From positions 24,601 through 88,600 of the forward strand of contig JALBUN010000035.1 in the NCBI GenBank assembly GCA_025174535.1: a stretch of 64,000 bases of DNA, given 5' to 3'. The stretch comes from Cantharellus purpuraceus (Eukaryota > Basidiomycota > Agaricomycetes > Cantharellales > Hydnaceae). The notes under the pieces were generated by a model. That model ran no database searches. It was given only the letters and a program-made list of their open reading frames with translations, and was not told the origin of the DNA. This document shows, piece after piece, positions 11,043-19,369 of this stretch. The stretch's first letter is position 1. Each line of letters starts with the position of its first letter. The position numbers were made by a program, and so were the translations under genes.

Positions 11043-11611
11043 TTACACGAATTGAATCTGAGGCCGGCGAGGCTGCTCGTCGCCCGTGGTTCCACCCTCT
11101 AAATCTCGATTGCTCTCCTTGTGCTTTATGACTTTGCTCTTCTTACCGTCGCTGTGCGGACGGAGCAGCATAGTCTATTGAATCTCGGTGCTGAAAATGG
11201 CATCGGTGCATTGGTAATTTGAATTGATGCTCACATCGTACTGACGTTTCCGAAAGGGACTTGACCTTATCTACGGCGACTGCAGAAGAGAGGCTAAAAT
11301 ACGAATTGGCATTCAGACAAAAATTGCATGGGTAACAATACAGGTTATATGGACAGCATATGGTACGGATCATTCATACAGAGGGCCCCCGAGAAAATCA
11401 TCAAACTCTGGAATTAGGAACGTGTTCAGCTGATGCAAGGCTTTCGTCGCTTGCACATCCTCGCAAAAGGTGCGGATACCACTGAAAGTGGAGTGAGGTG
11501 TTGTTGTAGAGATACAATTATGATTGCACATCTTACCGCTTTCTTTTTCGTAACGCAAGTGCAAGTAAAATTCTTGCATTTGGAACAGCGAGGGCGCAAG
11601 ACGGAGGGCAT
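11043..11611 (-). CDS. Possible small multi-exon host gene, unknown product
   Basis: Weak call. On the minus strand an ATG at 11611 opens MPSVLRPRCSKCKNFTC, with a cysteine-rich CSKCKNFTCTC, and then a good donor (GTAAGA) and an acceptor (CACTTTCAG) about 50 bp apart. Further left, a frame ending MLLRPHSDGKKSKVIKHK and QPRRPQIQFV stops at 11043-11045 and looks like a basic, genuine C-terminus. I could not join the parts into one consistent reading frame, so exon structure and product are unknown. The base composition is host-like, unlike the flanking transposons. Confidence 0.3.
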
Positions 11612-12227
11612 AATGATATCTGCTTGAGGCTAGGACATCTGCATTTATGCATGTAACAACAACTCATTCAAGTTGGTTGGAGATGATACGTATGGATGGT
11701 TTGGAATCAAACTTGGCTCGGACCGGTATACAGTTTAGATGTCTTGGTCTTATAGCCTCACTAGAACGGTTGTCCCTAGGCGCCAGGTCGTGCCAGCCTG
11801 GGAATAAATCGATGCGATATGCTATCTGTGATTCAAAAGATCAATACCGGTCAGCAAATATGCGACAATATGGTGACAATCAATTCAGATGAAAGTTATG
11901 AACTGAATCACTTCTCTCAGTTACTTATCACGGCCCACCGAAAAAGCTGACATGCAACTGTTTGATTCTTCAGCAGGACAGGCTTATGACAGGTAGGTAT
12001 GGATGTATGGATGTATCTGACTCTTTTCAATAGTTTCAAACTCAGTAGCGTTAACATTGTACTCTGCAGAACTTGAAATCGACGAGCGCGACATTTGGCC
12101 ATCGTGTATTCCGGTATAATGAACAACCTGCAAACTTACCAATAAGCATTAGCCCAATGATCAGCTCAATGCAGACACGCCGGCGGCAGCATGCCTTGGT
12201 TTCGTTCTTTCCTCCTGCGAGATCTCG
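11612..12227. other. Intergenic, host-like
   Basis: No coding region can be supported on either strand. It should hold the divergent promoters of the possible minus-strand gene and of the phosphotransferase at 12228. No repeat of the families seen elsewhere occurs here. Confidence 0.4.
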
Positions 12228-12983
12228 ATGTCATCGACCACTGTAACTATTCTTCGTGGAGGCAAAGAAAAGGGACGTCAAGCCGTTTTCGCTATCTCCC
12301 GCACTTGGGTCGTGCGTATATTCGAATTGCTTGATGGGTATCGAAATCCAGCGTCTCTGGTAGCAGAGACGCTTGAAGCTCTGCGGGAAGTGGCTCCCGT
12401 TGAGTCCATCCTGTATCACGGGTGCTTTCCACCCACACCTTTTCACTATACAGTGACTGCCTTCGTGCCTGGACAACCCCTTACTCATGAACACAGCAAA
12501 GATCCCATAATTCGGGCACAAGTTGCAGATCTCATTAAAGCTATTCGCTCGCTTCCAGCGCCGCAGGGTTCCACAGTTCTGAGCCACATGCAGCCTCGGC
12601 TTGCCAAGCTGCAGTCGTTACTCGATGCCGAACCTGTTTCGAAACGCCAACGGGTCGGTCAGTTATGCACTGCTGTAGCTGAGTATCAGAACTTCAAAAT
12701 GGTTGTTAGCCACCGCGATCTGGCACTTGAGAACATCCTGATCCGTGGTCGGTCGATTGCAGAAATCATAGATTGGGAGTTCATGGCGTACGAGCCGGAA
12801 TTTGTCGACGCTCTCAACTTCTCGATGCCGGCGAACCAGGCGATCTGGGCTTTGAAGGCTATGCAGAGCGGCTACTCTGGACCGAGCATCTGTGCTTCTT
12901 GGCTGAGGAGTACGAGGCTGAATTTGGCGAGATGCTGGAGGCTGCGTTACGACATGGCGGCAAGTGAGATCTCCATAGTGTAA
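12228..12983 (+). CDS. APH-type phosphotransferase, probable frameshift near the C-terminus
   Basis: Kinase-like aminoglycoside/choline phosphotransferase fold. The catalytic loop is HRDLALEN (H162, D164, N169) and the metal-binding motif is DWE at residues 182-184. A TVTAFVPGQPL hinge-like segment precedes them. Such fungal proteins phosphorylate small hydroxyl substrates; the substrate here cannot be told. After about residue 200 the frame gives an unlikely tail, while the +1 frame gives GFEGYAERLLWTEHLC ... GEMLEAALRHGGK and a stop at 12967, which looks like the real end. I could not find an intron that joins them, so a one-base frameshift (mutation or assembly error) is the likely cause. 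Confidence 0.75.
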   Translation: MSSTTVTILRGGKEKGRQAVFAISRTWVVRIFELLDGYRNPASLVAETLEALREVAPVESILYHGCFPPTPFHYTVTAFVPGQPLTHEHSKDPIIRAQVADLIKAIRSLPAPQGSTVLSHMQPRLAKLQSLLDAEPVSKRQRVGQLCTAVAEYQNFKMVVSHRDLALENILIRGRSIAEIIDWEFMAYEPEFVDALNFSMPANQAIWALKAMQSGYSGPSICASWLRSTRLNLARCWRLRYDMAASEISIV

Positions 12984-13259
12984 TAGTCAAAATGTGGGTC
13001 GACAGACGGGATCCTGTGAGGGCAAGCGTCGACCCTGATGTAGATCACAGAACGTACTAATTATATGAGGGCAAAGGGGGCACGATGCTAGCTTACCAGG
13101 AGCCACTAACACATTGCATTCGGTGCGCTCGGTTAAGTTCATTGCATCCTTGATAAGCATGCGGACGGTGGCATTGGCGGTGAGTGGCAGCACTCCGACG
13201 GGCAGCACGCGTTCTCCACCCGTAGCCAAGTCTTCGTCATTAGACCGACACCCCATAAC
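12984..13259 (-). CDS. Possible exon of a host gene, interrupted by LTR-F
   Basis: Minus-strand open frame reading SNDEDLATGGERVLPVGV, then LTANATVRMLIKDAMNL and CNVLVAPG, followed by a donor GTAAGC and an acceptor CTACATCAG. If the LTR at 13260-13634 and one copy of its target duplication are removed, the frame continues upstream through IFDDRRPVWQDDVMG to an acceptor-like GGGTAG near 13722. I recognise no family. It may be an old host gene split by the LTR, or chance. Confidence 0.25.
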
Positions 13260-13634
13260 TGTTGAGAAATGTACTCACCTGCTGATCACTCAACTCAGGC
13301 TCCATACCACCGGATCATATCAATAGACATCTTGAACTCGATATTGCCGGACCATATCCGAACATCTCACGAGATGCAGTCATGTTACTGTCGTCCACAC
13401 GAACATCCATCCGTATTTGTGTATATATAATTCTGACGTCATGTTCATGATCCGGACGCCAAGGTCATTCTCATATGTATAAGTATGCTTTCTACCAATA
13501 CGCAGTTCTCCAGTCAATCAGAGTTGTACTTTTCTCTCCGACTCACCGCTTTCTATCTCTAAGATTCCAATTATATATTGGAATTCTACGCTCTTATTCT
13601 ACTGTTTGCTATCCGTCTACTTAATCTTACAACA
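13260..13634 (-). repeat. Solo LTR-F, 375 bp, TSD ATAAC
   Basis: Ends TGTTGT...CAACA on the minus strand, flanked by the exact duplication ATAAC at 13255-13259 and 13635-13639. It contains a TATATATA box and a short palindrome (TTCCAATTATATATTGGAA, 13567-13585). A second, CpG-poorer copy lies at 24123-32125, split by Gyp-D. Confidence 0.85.
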
Positions 13635-13739
13635 ATAACGTCATCTTGCCAAACCGGTCTTCTATCGTCAAAAATGCACCCAATCGCAGATATTCGTTTC
13701 CGTATTCCGTCGAGCGGTGTCCCCCTGCCTACCCAACTC

Positions 13740-13970
13740 CACTATCACGACTCCCGTGCAAAGCGAGGTGCATTTCATCGTCGCGGCACACAACACATAT
13801 TCTGGTTGCCTGCCATCCGTGACTTGAAGCCACGATCAGGGACCACTCATCTCGGGATTAGGACCTTTGCATCAGCGTCTAATTACCGAGTCTCACGGTG
13901 CATGGAGGGTCCGCCGTCTCCGTGGAAAGGCAGAGCACTCCGCTTGGAAGACAATAGCACACCATCCTAC
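13740..13970 (+). repeat. Direct repeat, left copy (231 bp)
   Basis: Matches 15449-15679 over 231 bp in the same orientation with roughly 90 percent identity by eye. The two copies bracket the secreted-protein gene at 14248-15245. No TG...CA ends and no coding potential are seen. Confidence 0.8.
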
Positions 13971-14247
13971 CACTCGCGTTAGTGACACACCTCGATCATC
14001 GAAGTAGACGGAAAAACGTGATCAACATGTAACAATCCACAAACTCAGACTTGGTCAATCCTTGCACAAAGGGTTCCAAACCGTGCATGTCGTCGCATCA
14101 GTATGAAGAGTTTATGCCATCTTGTGGAGGCGTATTTCCTGACCGCAAATGCGTAACAGTCGCAGAAGCAAAAAACAACCCTCGCTGGTTTCCCCAACGC
14201 TATATTGTACGCTGATGACAGTATCCAAACGCCCCTTTCCAACCACC

Positions 14248-15245
14248 TCAGTCACAAAAGGTAATCACGAGGTTGACCTACGTAACATCCCTCACATGAC
14301 AATCACTTACTGCAGGACAACCAGGACGACTCACGTTGTCTGATTGACAGGCCACCTGCACCTGGGTATCATTCGGATCAAAGAATGCGGTGGGGCAGTT
14401 CGGGTTCGTGCCTGCGTCAATGGCACAGTTAACGCTGTCATTTTGACACGCGCCTCCCACTCACAGTCTGCCCCGGCGCCGTCGCACCCGTTGAAGTACC
14501 TAAATCCCAGCGATGAAAATTAGACGATTATCCTTGCGTGCGGGCGACGTAGGGAGAGTTGCATACCCAAATCCACTTGTTACGGAAAACCGATGCCTGG
14601 AAAAGGTGAGAACGACACATCAATTAACTCGACATATACATGCACTCACGGCGGAATAAGCGACACATCCGTGCTCGACCCACTTCCTGGCCTCGACGGG
14701 TCCGGGTTTATCAGCGTCGTTTCTATGAGCGTACAGCCCTCGCCGTTATCACCACAACCGCCTGCGAATCGACTCCGTCAACTCAAGACGTTGATTTGTC
14801 ACCTAACGGATGTAGGTGTGTGGTGCTCACGAACCCGTTTGAAGAAACCTGAACGCCGTGGGAAAGGTGAAGGGTGAGGACGTCAAATGCCTATCACGAA
14901 AGGCTTGGGGGGACATACGCTATAGCAGAGACCAAGGGCCCGTTTGATGTCAAAGGTTCACCAGTGGAAAGCGTCTGGCCGTTTGCTTTGAGGATGGGCT
15001 ATATGATACAAAGTCATCACAGGGTGTCCGCAAGCGAGAAGACAAGCGTGCTGCTCACCGTTCCGAACCCGCATCTGTGAAAATGAAACGAAGGTGAGCC
15101 TCGTGTCTCTTGCCGCGCGAGCCTGGGGGTTGGGTGCTGATGGTGCGCACCTGTTGTCAAATACAATCGTATGCGATTCCGCCCTCGTCCAGGACACGAC
15201 TGATGCCAGTACGAAAGCGGTCATCATGTATTTGGAAAAGGCCAT
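14248..15245 (-). CDS. Small secreted glycopeptide-type protein, copy 1 (9 exons, 162 residues)
   Basis: Signal peptide MAFSKYMMTAFVLASVVSWT, then HTIVFDNR-CGFGT and PILKANGQTLSTGEPL, a motif order I associate with a family of small secreted thaumatin-like glycopeptides of mushroom-forming fungi. Exons on the minus strand include 15151-15245, 15059-15074 (16 nt), 14919-14998, 14835-14848 (14 nt), 14650-14761, then four short ones ending with NVNL and TFCD at the TGA, 14248-14250. The protein has eight or more cysteines, suggesting disulphides. All splice sites are GT-AG and the frame is open throughout. It is an inverted duplicate of 44608-45591. Its biochemical role is unknown to me. Confidence 0.8.
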
Positions 15246-15448
15246 GTTTTCAATGAGTGGTCGCTGTTGGCTTGGAGAACACGCGTTGGTGGGATGGGGT
15301 GCTCACTGCTGGAGAGGGTTGGGGCCTTTTATATGGTTCATGAACGCTGGGTGACACAAACGAAGGGGCTCGGATTACGTGCGTGACTAGAGAGGCTGAC
15401 ACATGACGGTGATCGCTGTAATGCACTACGTGTGATTGAAATCTCAAC

Positions 15449-15679
15449 CACTATCAGGACTCCCGCGCAAAGCGAGGTGCATTTCATCGACGTGGCGCAC
15501 AACACATATTCTGGTCCCCCACCATCCGTGACTTGAAGCCACGATCAGGGACCACTCATCTCGGGATTAGGACCTTTGCACCAGCGTCTAATTACCGAGT
15601 CCCACGGTGCATGGAGGTTCCACCATCTCCGTGGAAAGGCAGAGAGTCCCGCTTGAAAGACAATGACACACCATCCTAC
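15449..15679 (+). repeat. Direct repeat, right copy (231 bp)
   Basis: Second copy of the 231-bp repeat at 13740-13970, same orientation, on the other side of the secreted-protein gene. The flanks of the two copies differ. Confidence 0.8.
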
Positions 15680-15770
15680 TGTCGACGGAGTTGGCTTCCG
15701 AATGCTATTCTGAGCGAGCCGGTTTCTTGGTGTTGATGTGGTATTATAAAGAGCGGGGAGTGTTAATTCG

Positions 15771-16016
15771 GCGCTGCGTCAAAGGGATAAGGGGACTAGT
15801 TTTGAGACAAAAGAATGAAGGGGATAGGGGGATTGACAATAGGATTGTATTTTTTCTCTAAAGACTTGTATATAAGACTTTGGCTTCAGTCATTGTTGTA
15901 CAAGGGATCACATGTGATTCCCCTCTACTCTTCACCTTCAATCTATAGAGAGTTGGGAGGAGAATGAATCTTGTTGTCTTGAACTATCATTGTCTAAGAG
16001 GAATTCCTTTTCTACA
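15771..16016 (+). repeat. Cop-H LTR (246 bp)
   Basis: Starts TGTTAATT, ends TTTCTACA, with a TATATAAG box near 15874. The next bases, TGGTGATGAGAG, resemble the initiator-methionine tRNA primer site usual in Ty1/copia. The preceding GAGCGGGGAG is polypurine-like. It is most simply a 5' LTR. Confidence 0.6.
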
Positions 16017-16768
16017 TGGTGATGAGAGTGGGATACCTACACATGTAAGACCCCTGAATTTGTGTTATTCCCACCTTCTGATATTTGGTCTGTTGTTCTA
16101 GAGAACCTCACTGATGTGGGACAGCAGAATCTACAAGTGGAAGGATGCCACTCAACTCCTAGGATAGGAGTGCAAACATTTTTTGTTACCTGGTTAGAGA
16201 GGGTGATTGCTCCATGAATGCACTCCACCTCATGCATCAAGAGCCCTGTTCCAATATAACACAACCTCAGGTGGCTATTACTTGGTGTGAATTGACTTTG
16301 CAATATCACCACTCAAAGACATACTGTAAGCTTCTTCCTTGTGCTGTGCTTTGACCTAAGCATATGAAGATAGGAAGCTTTAGATAATGCTGCTTTGTTT
16401 TAGAATCTTTGCCTGAGCTTGCTGACTTTGCAAACTTGAAGTGGGAAAACTGGTCTATTCTATCTATCTGTACATTTATTTTATAGCTTTCTTATTGGGC
16501 CACTTGTCTAACGTTGTAGAATTTGAAAGAATAGAGAGATGAGTGTGGAATGTAAAGAAGTGGAATGATGTGTGGAAGATAAAGAGGTGGAGTGGTGTGT
16601 GGAAGATAATGAAGTGGAGTGGTGTGGAAAATAAAGAAGTGAACAAATTACATACTGATGGAATGGCAGAGTGGCAAGTGCAGACATGTGACAAACAAAT
16701 TGGCCAGATTCTCTTTGTAAGGAGCATAGCTCCATTACAATATAGCATCTGATCTGACCACAGGTCAC
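16017..16768 (+). mobile_element. Cop-H internal remnant, left of Gyp-A
   Basis: Sequence between the Cop-H LTR and the Gyp-A insertion. No intact gag is readable. A run of about 20-bp imperfect repeats (GTGTGGAAGATAA and variants) lies at 16555-16640. The remnant resumes at 23199 after Gyp-A. Confidence 0.4.
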
Positions 16769-17130
16769 TGTCAGGGTTCAAATAAGTCATATTCTATTTT
16801 TAGTATTTTCTCTTGACACCCCTATCAGCGCAGCCTGTCAGGGTGCGTCTCCCCTATTTCATTGCCCCTATCACTTCCCCTATCTTTCCTCCCCTATCTT
16901 GGTTCTCCTATCCGTCTCCATCATTTAGTATAAAGACTCGCCTTGGTGCAGTGTGATCCCCTCAGCTTGATCTCTGAGGATATCCGCTGTACCAGGTAAG
17001 TCCCATGTATTTATCAGAAACAGCTGTATAGACTGAGGATATCCGCTGTACCAGCTGGCATTATTTCTTATCGGCTCTCACTTATTGAGTATCTTGTTGT
17101 TGTGGCCTCGTCATCAGCGTTGCCCTCACA
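16769..17130 (+). repeat. Gyp-A 5' LTR
   Basis: TGTCAGGG...CCCTCACA, 362 bp. TATAAAG box at about 16930. A GTAAGT...CCAG segment of 59 bp lies at 16996-17054, between two copies of a 22-bp repeat (16974-16995 and 17033-17054). The segment has the form of a small fungal intron in the transcribed leader. Confidence 0.95.
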
Positions 17131-17198
17131 GAAGATCAAGCTCATAAGACGACCCCACACCTCATAACACTTTCCCTATTAACTACTTCACCGATACC

Positions 17199-18341
17199 AT
17201 GACTGATCAGCTCCCTGAAGCCTATTGGGACACTCTAGGTGAAAGTGGTGGCTTTCTGCGAGCGTTGTTCAACACCCAGGCGCAGCAGCTCCAGCAGCTG
17301 CAACTCCAGAACCAGCACCTCCAAAGCCAGTTCGCCAATGTCCAGAACAACCTAGCAGATGCTGCCACTGCTGCTGCCATCGCTGCAGCACAGACCATCT
17401 CTCAGACCACCTCATTTCCCACACCTTCTCCTACATCGTCATCCGTTCGCCCAATAAGGGCAGCTGAACCAGCCAAATTCAATGGAGATCGTGCAGAGAC
17501 AGAAGGTTTCATTCGCTCTATCAGGCTTGCCATTGCAGTCCAGCCTACATCTTTCCCAGATGAGCGGACCAAGATCCTCTATGCCCTCTCTTTTATGACA
17601 GGAGGTTCTGCTGAAGTATGGGCGCACAATGAGACACAGGCAGTCATTGACAGGACCTCACCGCTCTCCACCTTGGAGGAATTCATTAAGCAAGTGGAGA
17701 ACGCTTTTGGGGACCCTGACCGCTCTCGAACAGCACGAACAAAGCTACACGATCTTAGGATGACACCTGGCATGTCAGCGGATGAATACACGGCACAGTT
17801 TGAGATACTAGCAGGAAGGACTGGGTTTAATGATGCAGCACTGGAAGATGCCTATGCCCGAGGGCTCCCTGCAATGATTCTTGACAAGATCCATGCACAG
17901 CCATCCCTCCCATCCAATCTCAAGGCATGGAAGGAAGCGGCCTGTCAAATTGACCGCAACCACCGTCGTCTTCTAGAAGTGAGACGTGCTCAGACTTCCC
18001 TCACTCCTGCCCGCTCTACCCCATCCCGCCCTCACAGCACTCCGGTCATCTCTGTACCAACTACCTTGGCAACCTCTAATGGTGCTGCACCTATGGATAT
18101 TGACTCCAACCGCCATTGCATTGAGACTCGGACGTGCTATAACTGTGGAAAGCGTGGCCATATATCCCCAGCATGCCCTGAACCACGCAAGGAACGTATC
18201 CGAGCTGATCTCACACAAACAGCAATTGCAGGCATGATATCAGAGTCAGTAGCAGCTGCACTGAAGGCCAAGGAAGAAGCGCAGAAGGCAGTAATTCCAA
18301 AGCAAGAGGAGAAGCAGGATTTTCAGGCCAGTCAGCAGTGA
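17199..18341 (+). CDS. gag: Gyp-A Gag
   Basis: 380 residues starting MTDQLPEAYWDTLGE. An N-terminal glutamine-rich coiled coil (residues 25-60) and an alanine run precede the Retrotrans_gag capsid domain (about 88-270; EPAKFNGDRAETEGFI, AFGDPDRSRTARTKL). A CX2CX4HX4C zinc knuckle (CYNCGKRGHISPAC) is at residues 313-326. Gag forms the virus-like particle and packages the RNA. The stop codon overlaps the protease frame by 4 bp, the protease frame being -1, so translation of pol probably needs a frameshift. Start: first ATG after the LTR leader. Confidence 0.92.
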   Translation: MTDQLPEAYWDTLGESGGFLRALFNTQAQQLQQLQLQNQHLQSQFANVQNNLADAATAAAIAAAQTISQTTSFPTPSPTSSSVRPIRAAEPAKFNGDRAETEGFIRSIRLAIAVQPTSFPDERTKILYALSFMTGGSAEVWAHNETQAVIDRTSPLSTLEEFIKQVENAFGDPDRSRTARTKLHDLRMTPGMSADEYTAQFEILAGRTGFNDAALEDAYARGLPAMILDKIHAQPSLPSNLKAWKEAACQIDRNHRRLLEVRRAQTSLTPARSTPSRPHSTPVISVPTTLATSNGAAPMDIDSNRHCIETRTCYNCGKRGHISPACPEPRKERIRADLTQTAIAGMISESVAAALKAKEEAQKAVIPKQEEKQDFQASQQ

Positions 18342-19369
18342 AGAGCATGCCCTGCCTGACAAACCGGTTTTCAGTTCTTGAATCATGTACTGTAGGGCTC
18401 ACAAGCGATATGTTACACGCACACTCCCTTGTCCATCAGACTGAAACCAAAACAGCCATGCCTGAAAACCCTTCTCAACTTTCAGCTAAACATGATGACC
18501 CTCCTCGTCTCTACCTTCGATCTGCAGACATCCGTCGATGTACAAGAATTCCCATGAAAATCCACTCGGTAGACACTGGATACCCTCTAGCTGTGGATGC
18601 ACTCCTCGATAGTGGTGCTACAGGAATGTTCATTGATGCAGAATATGTCAAAGCAGAGAAACTTCGAACACGCCCTCTACCACGTGCCATACCTGTTTAT
18701 AACATTGATGGGACCCCAAATGAAGCAGGTTCAATCAAGGAAGAAGTCGATCTCATCTGCACATATGGGACCCATACTGAACGTGCCACATTTTCAGTCA
18801 CAAGCCTGGGAACCTTTGGCATAATTGTTGGGCACACCTGGCTTGTGAAGCACAACCCAGAGGTAGACTGGCGTACAGGAAAGGTACAGATGACTCGCTG
18901 CCCTGATTCATGTGGAGAAGTACCAGAACACAAAGAGCATTCGCTTGGTACAACTCCTTCAAATGGCAAGAACTCACACGGGCAACCCCAATACGAGGGA
19001 GACCGAACATTTGTTATCTTTGTAGAAGAAGACTTGGAGAATATCTATGCTGGTTCAACAGTTTCTCAACAGCTCGCACAGAAGGCTGCAGAATCCACTC
19101 CAGTCAAAACCTTTGAGGAGATTGTCCCAAAGGCGTACTGGGGATTTAAGGATGTTTTTGCAAAGGAGTCCTTTGACCAACTTCCACCTCGAAAACTGTG
19201 GGACCACGCTATTGAACTCACTCCAGGAGCACAACCCTTCAGCACAAAGGTCTATCCAATGTCCCCAAATGAGCAGAAGGAGTTGGACGCATTCCTTGAG
19301 GAGAACCTACGGAATCATCGTGATACGCCCTTCCAAGTCACCCATGGCATCCCCTGTCTTTTTTTGTGA
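18338..19369 (+). CDS. pol: Gyp-A protease and N-terminal pol
   Basis: Frame of 343 residues, -1 relative to gag, without an ATG at its start. The retropepsin motif LLDSGATGMFIDAEYV is at about residues 89-104, followed by IIVGHTWL, the usual second protease motif. The C-terminal part is the lead-in to reverse transcriptase (ELTPGAQPFSTKVYPM). Near 19310 the frame slips: the expected IRPSKSPMASPVFF is encoded in the next frame until a T7 run at 19359-19365, where the RT frame takes over. Protease matures Gag-Pol. Confidence 0.85.
   Translation: MKSMPCLTNRFSVLESCTVGLTSDMLHAHSLVHQTETKTAMPENPSQLSAKHDDPPRLYLRSADIRRCTRIPMKIHSVDTGYPLAVDALLDSGATGMFIDAEYVKAEKLRTRPLPRAIPVYNIDGTPNEAGSIKEEVDLICTYGTHTERATFSVTSLGTFGIIVGHTWLVKHNPEVDWRTGKVQMTRCPDSCGEVPEHKEHSLGTTPSNGKNSHGQPQYEGDRTFVIFVEEDLENIYAGSTVSQQLAQKAAESTPVKTFEEIVPKAYWGFKDVFAKESFDQLPPRKLWDHAIELTPGAQPFSTKVYPMSPNEQKELDAFLEENLRNHRDTPFQVTHGIPCLFL

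Noticed and set aside
13258..13330. Short MEPELSDQQ ORF, also present near 32090
   Set aside because: Both occurrences lie inside LTR-F copies with target duplications, so the similarity is LTR sequence, not a conserved protein.
16476..16790. Minus-strand ORFs with STSLSSTHH repeats
   Set aside because: They arise from the short GTGTGGAAGATAA repeats at 16555-16640 and run into the Gyp-A LTR; no gene.
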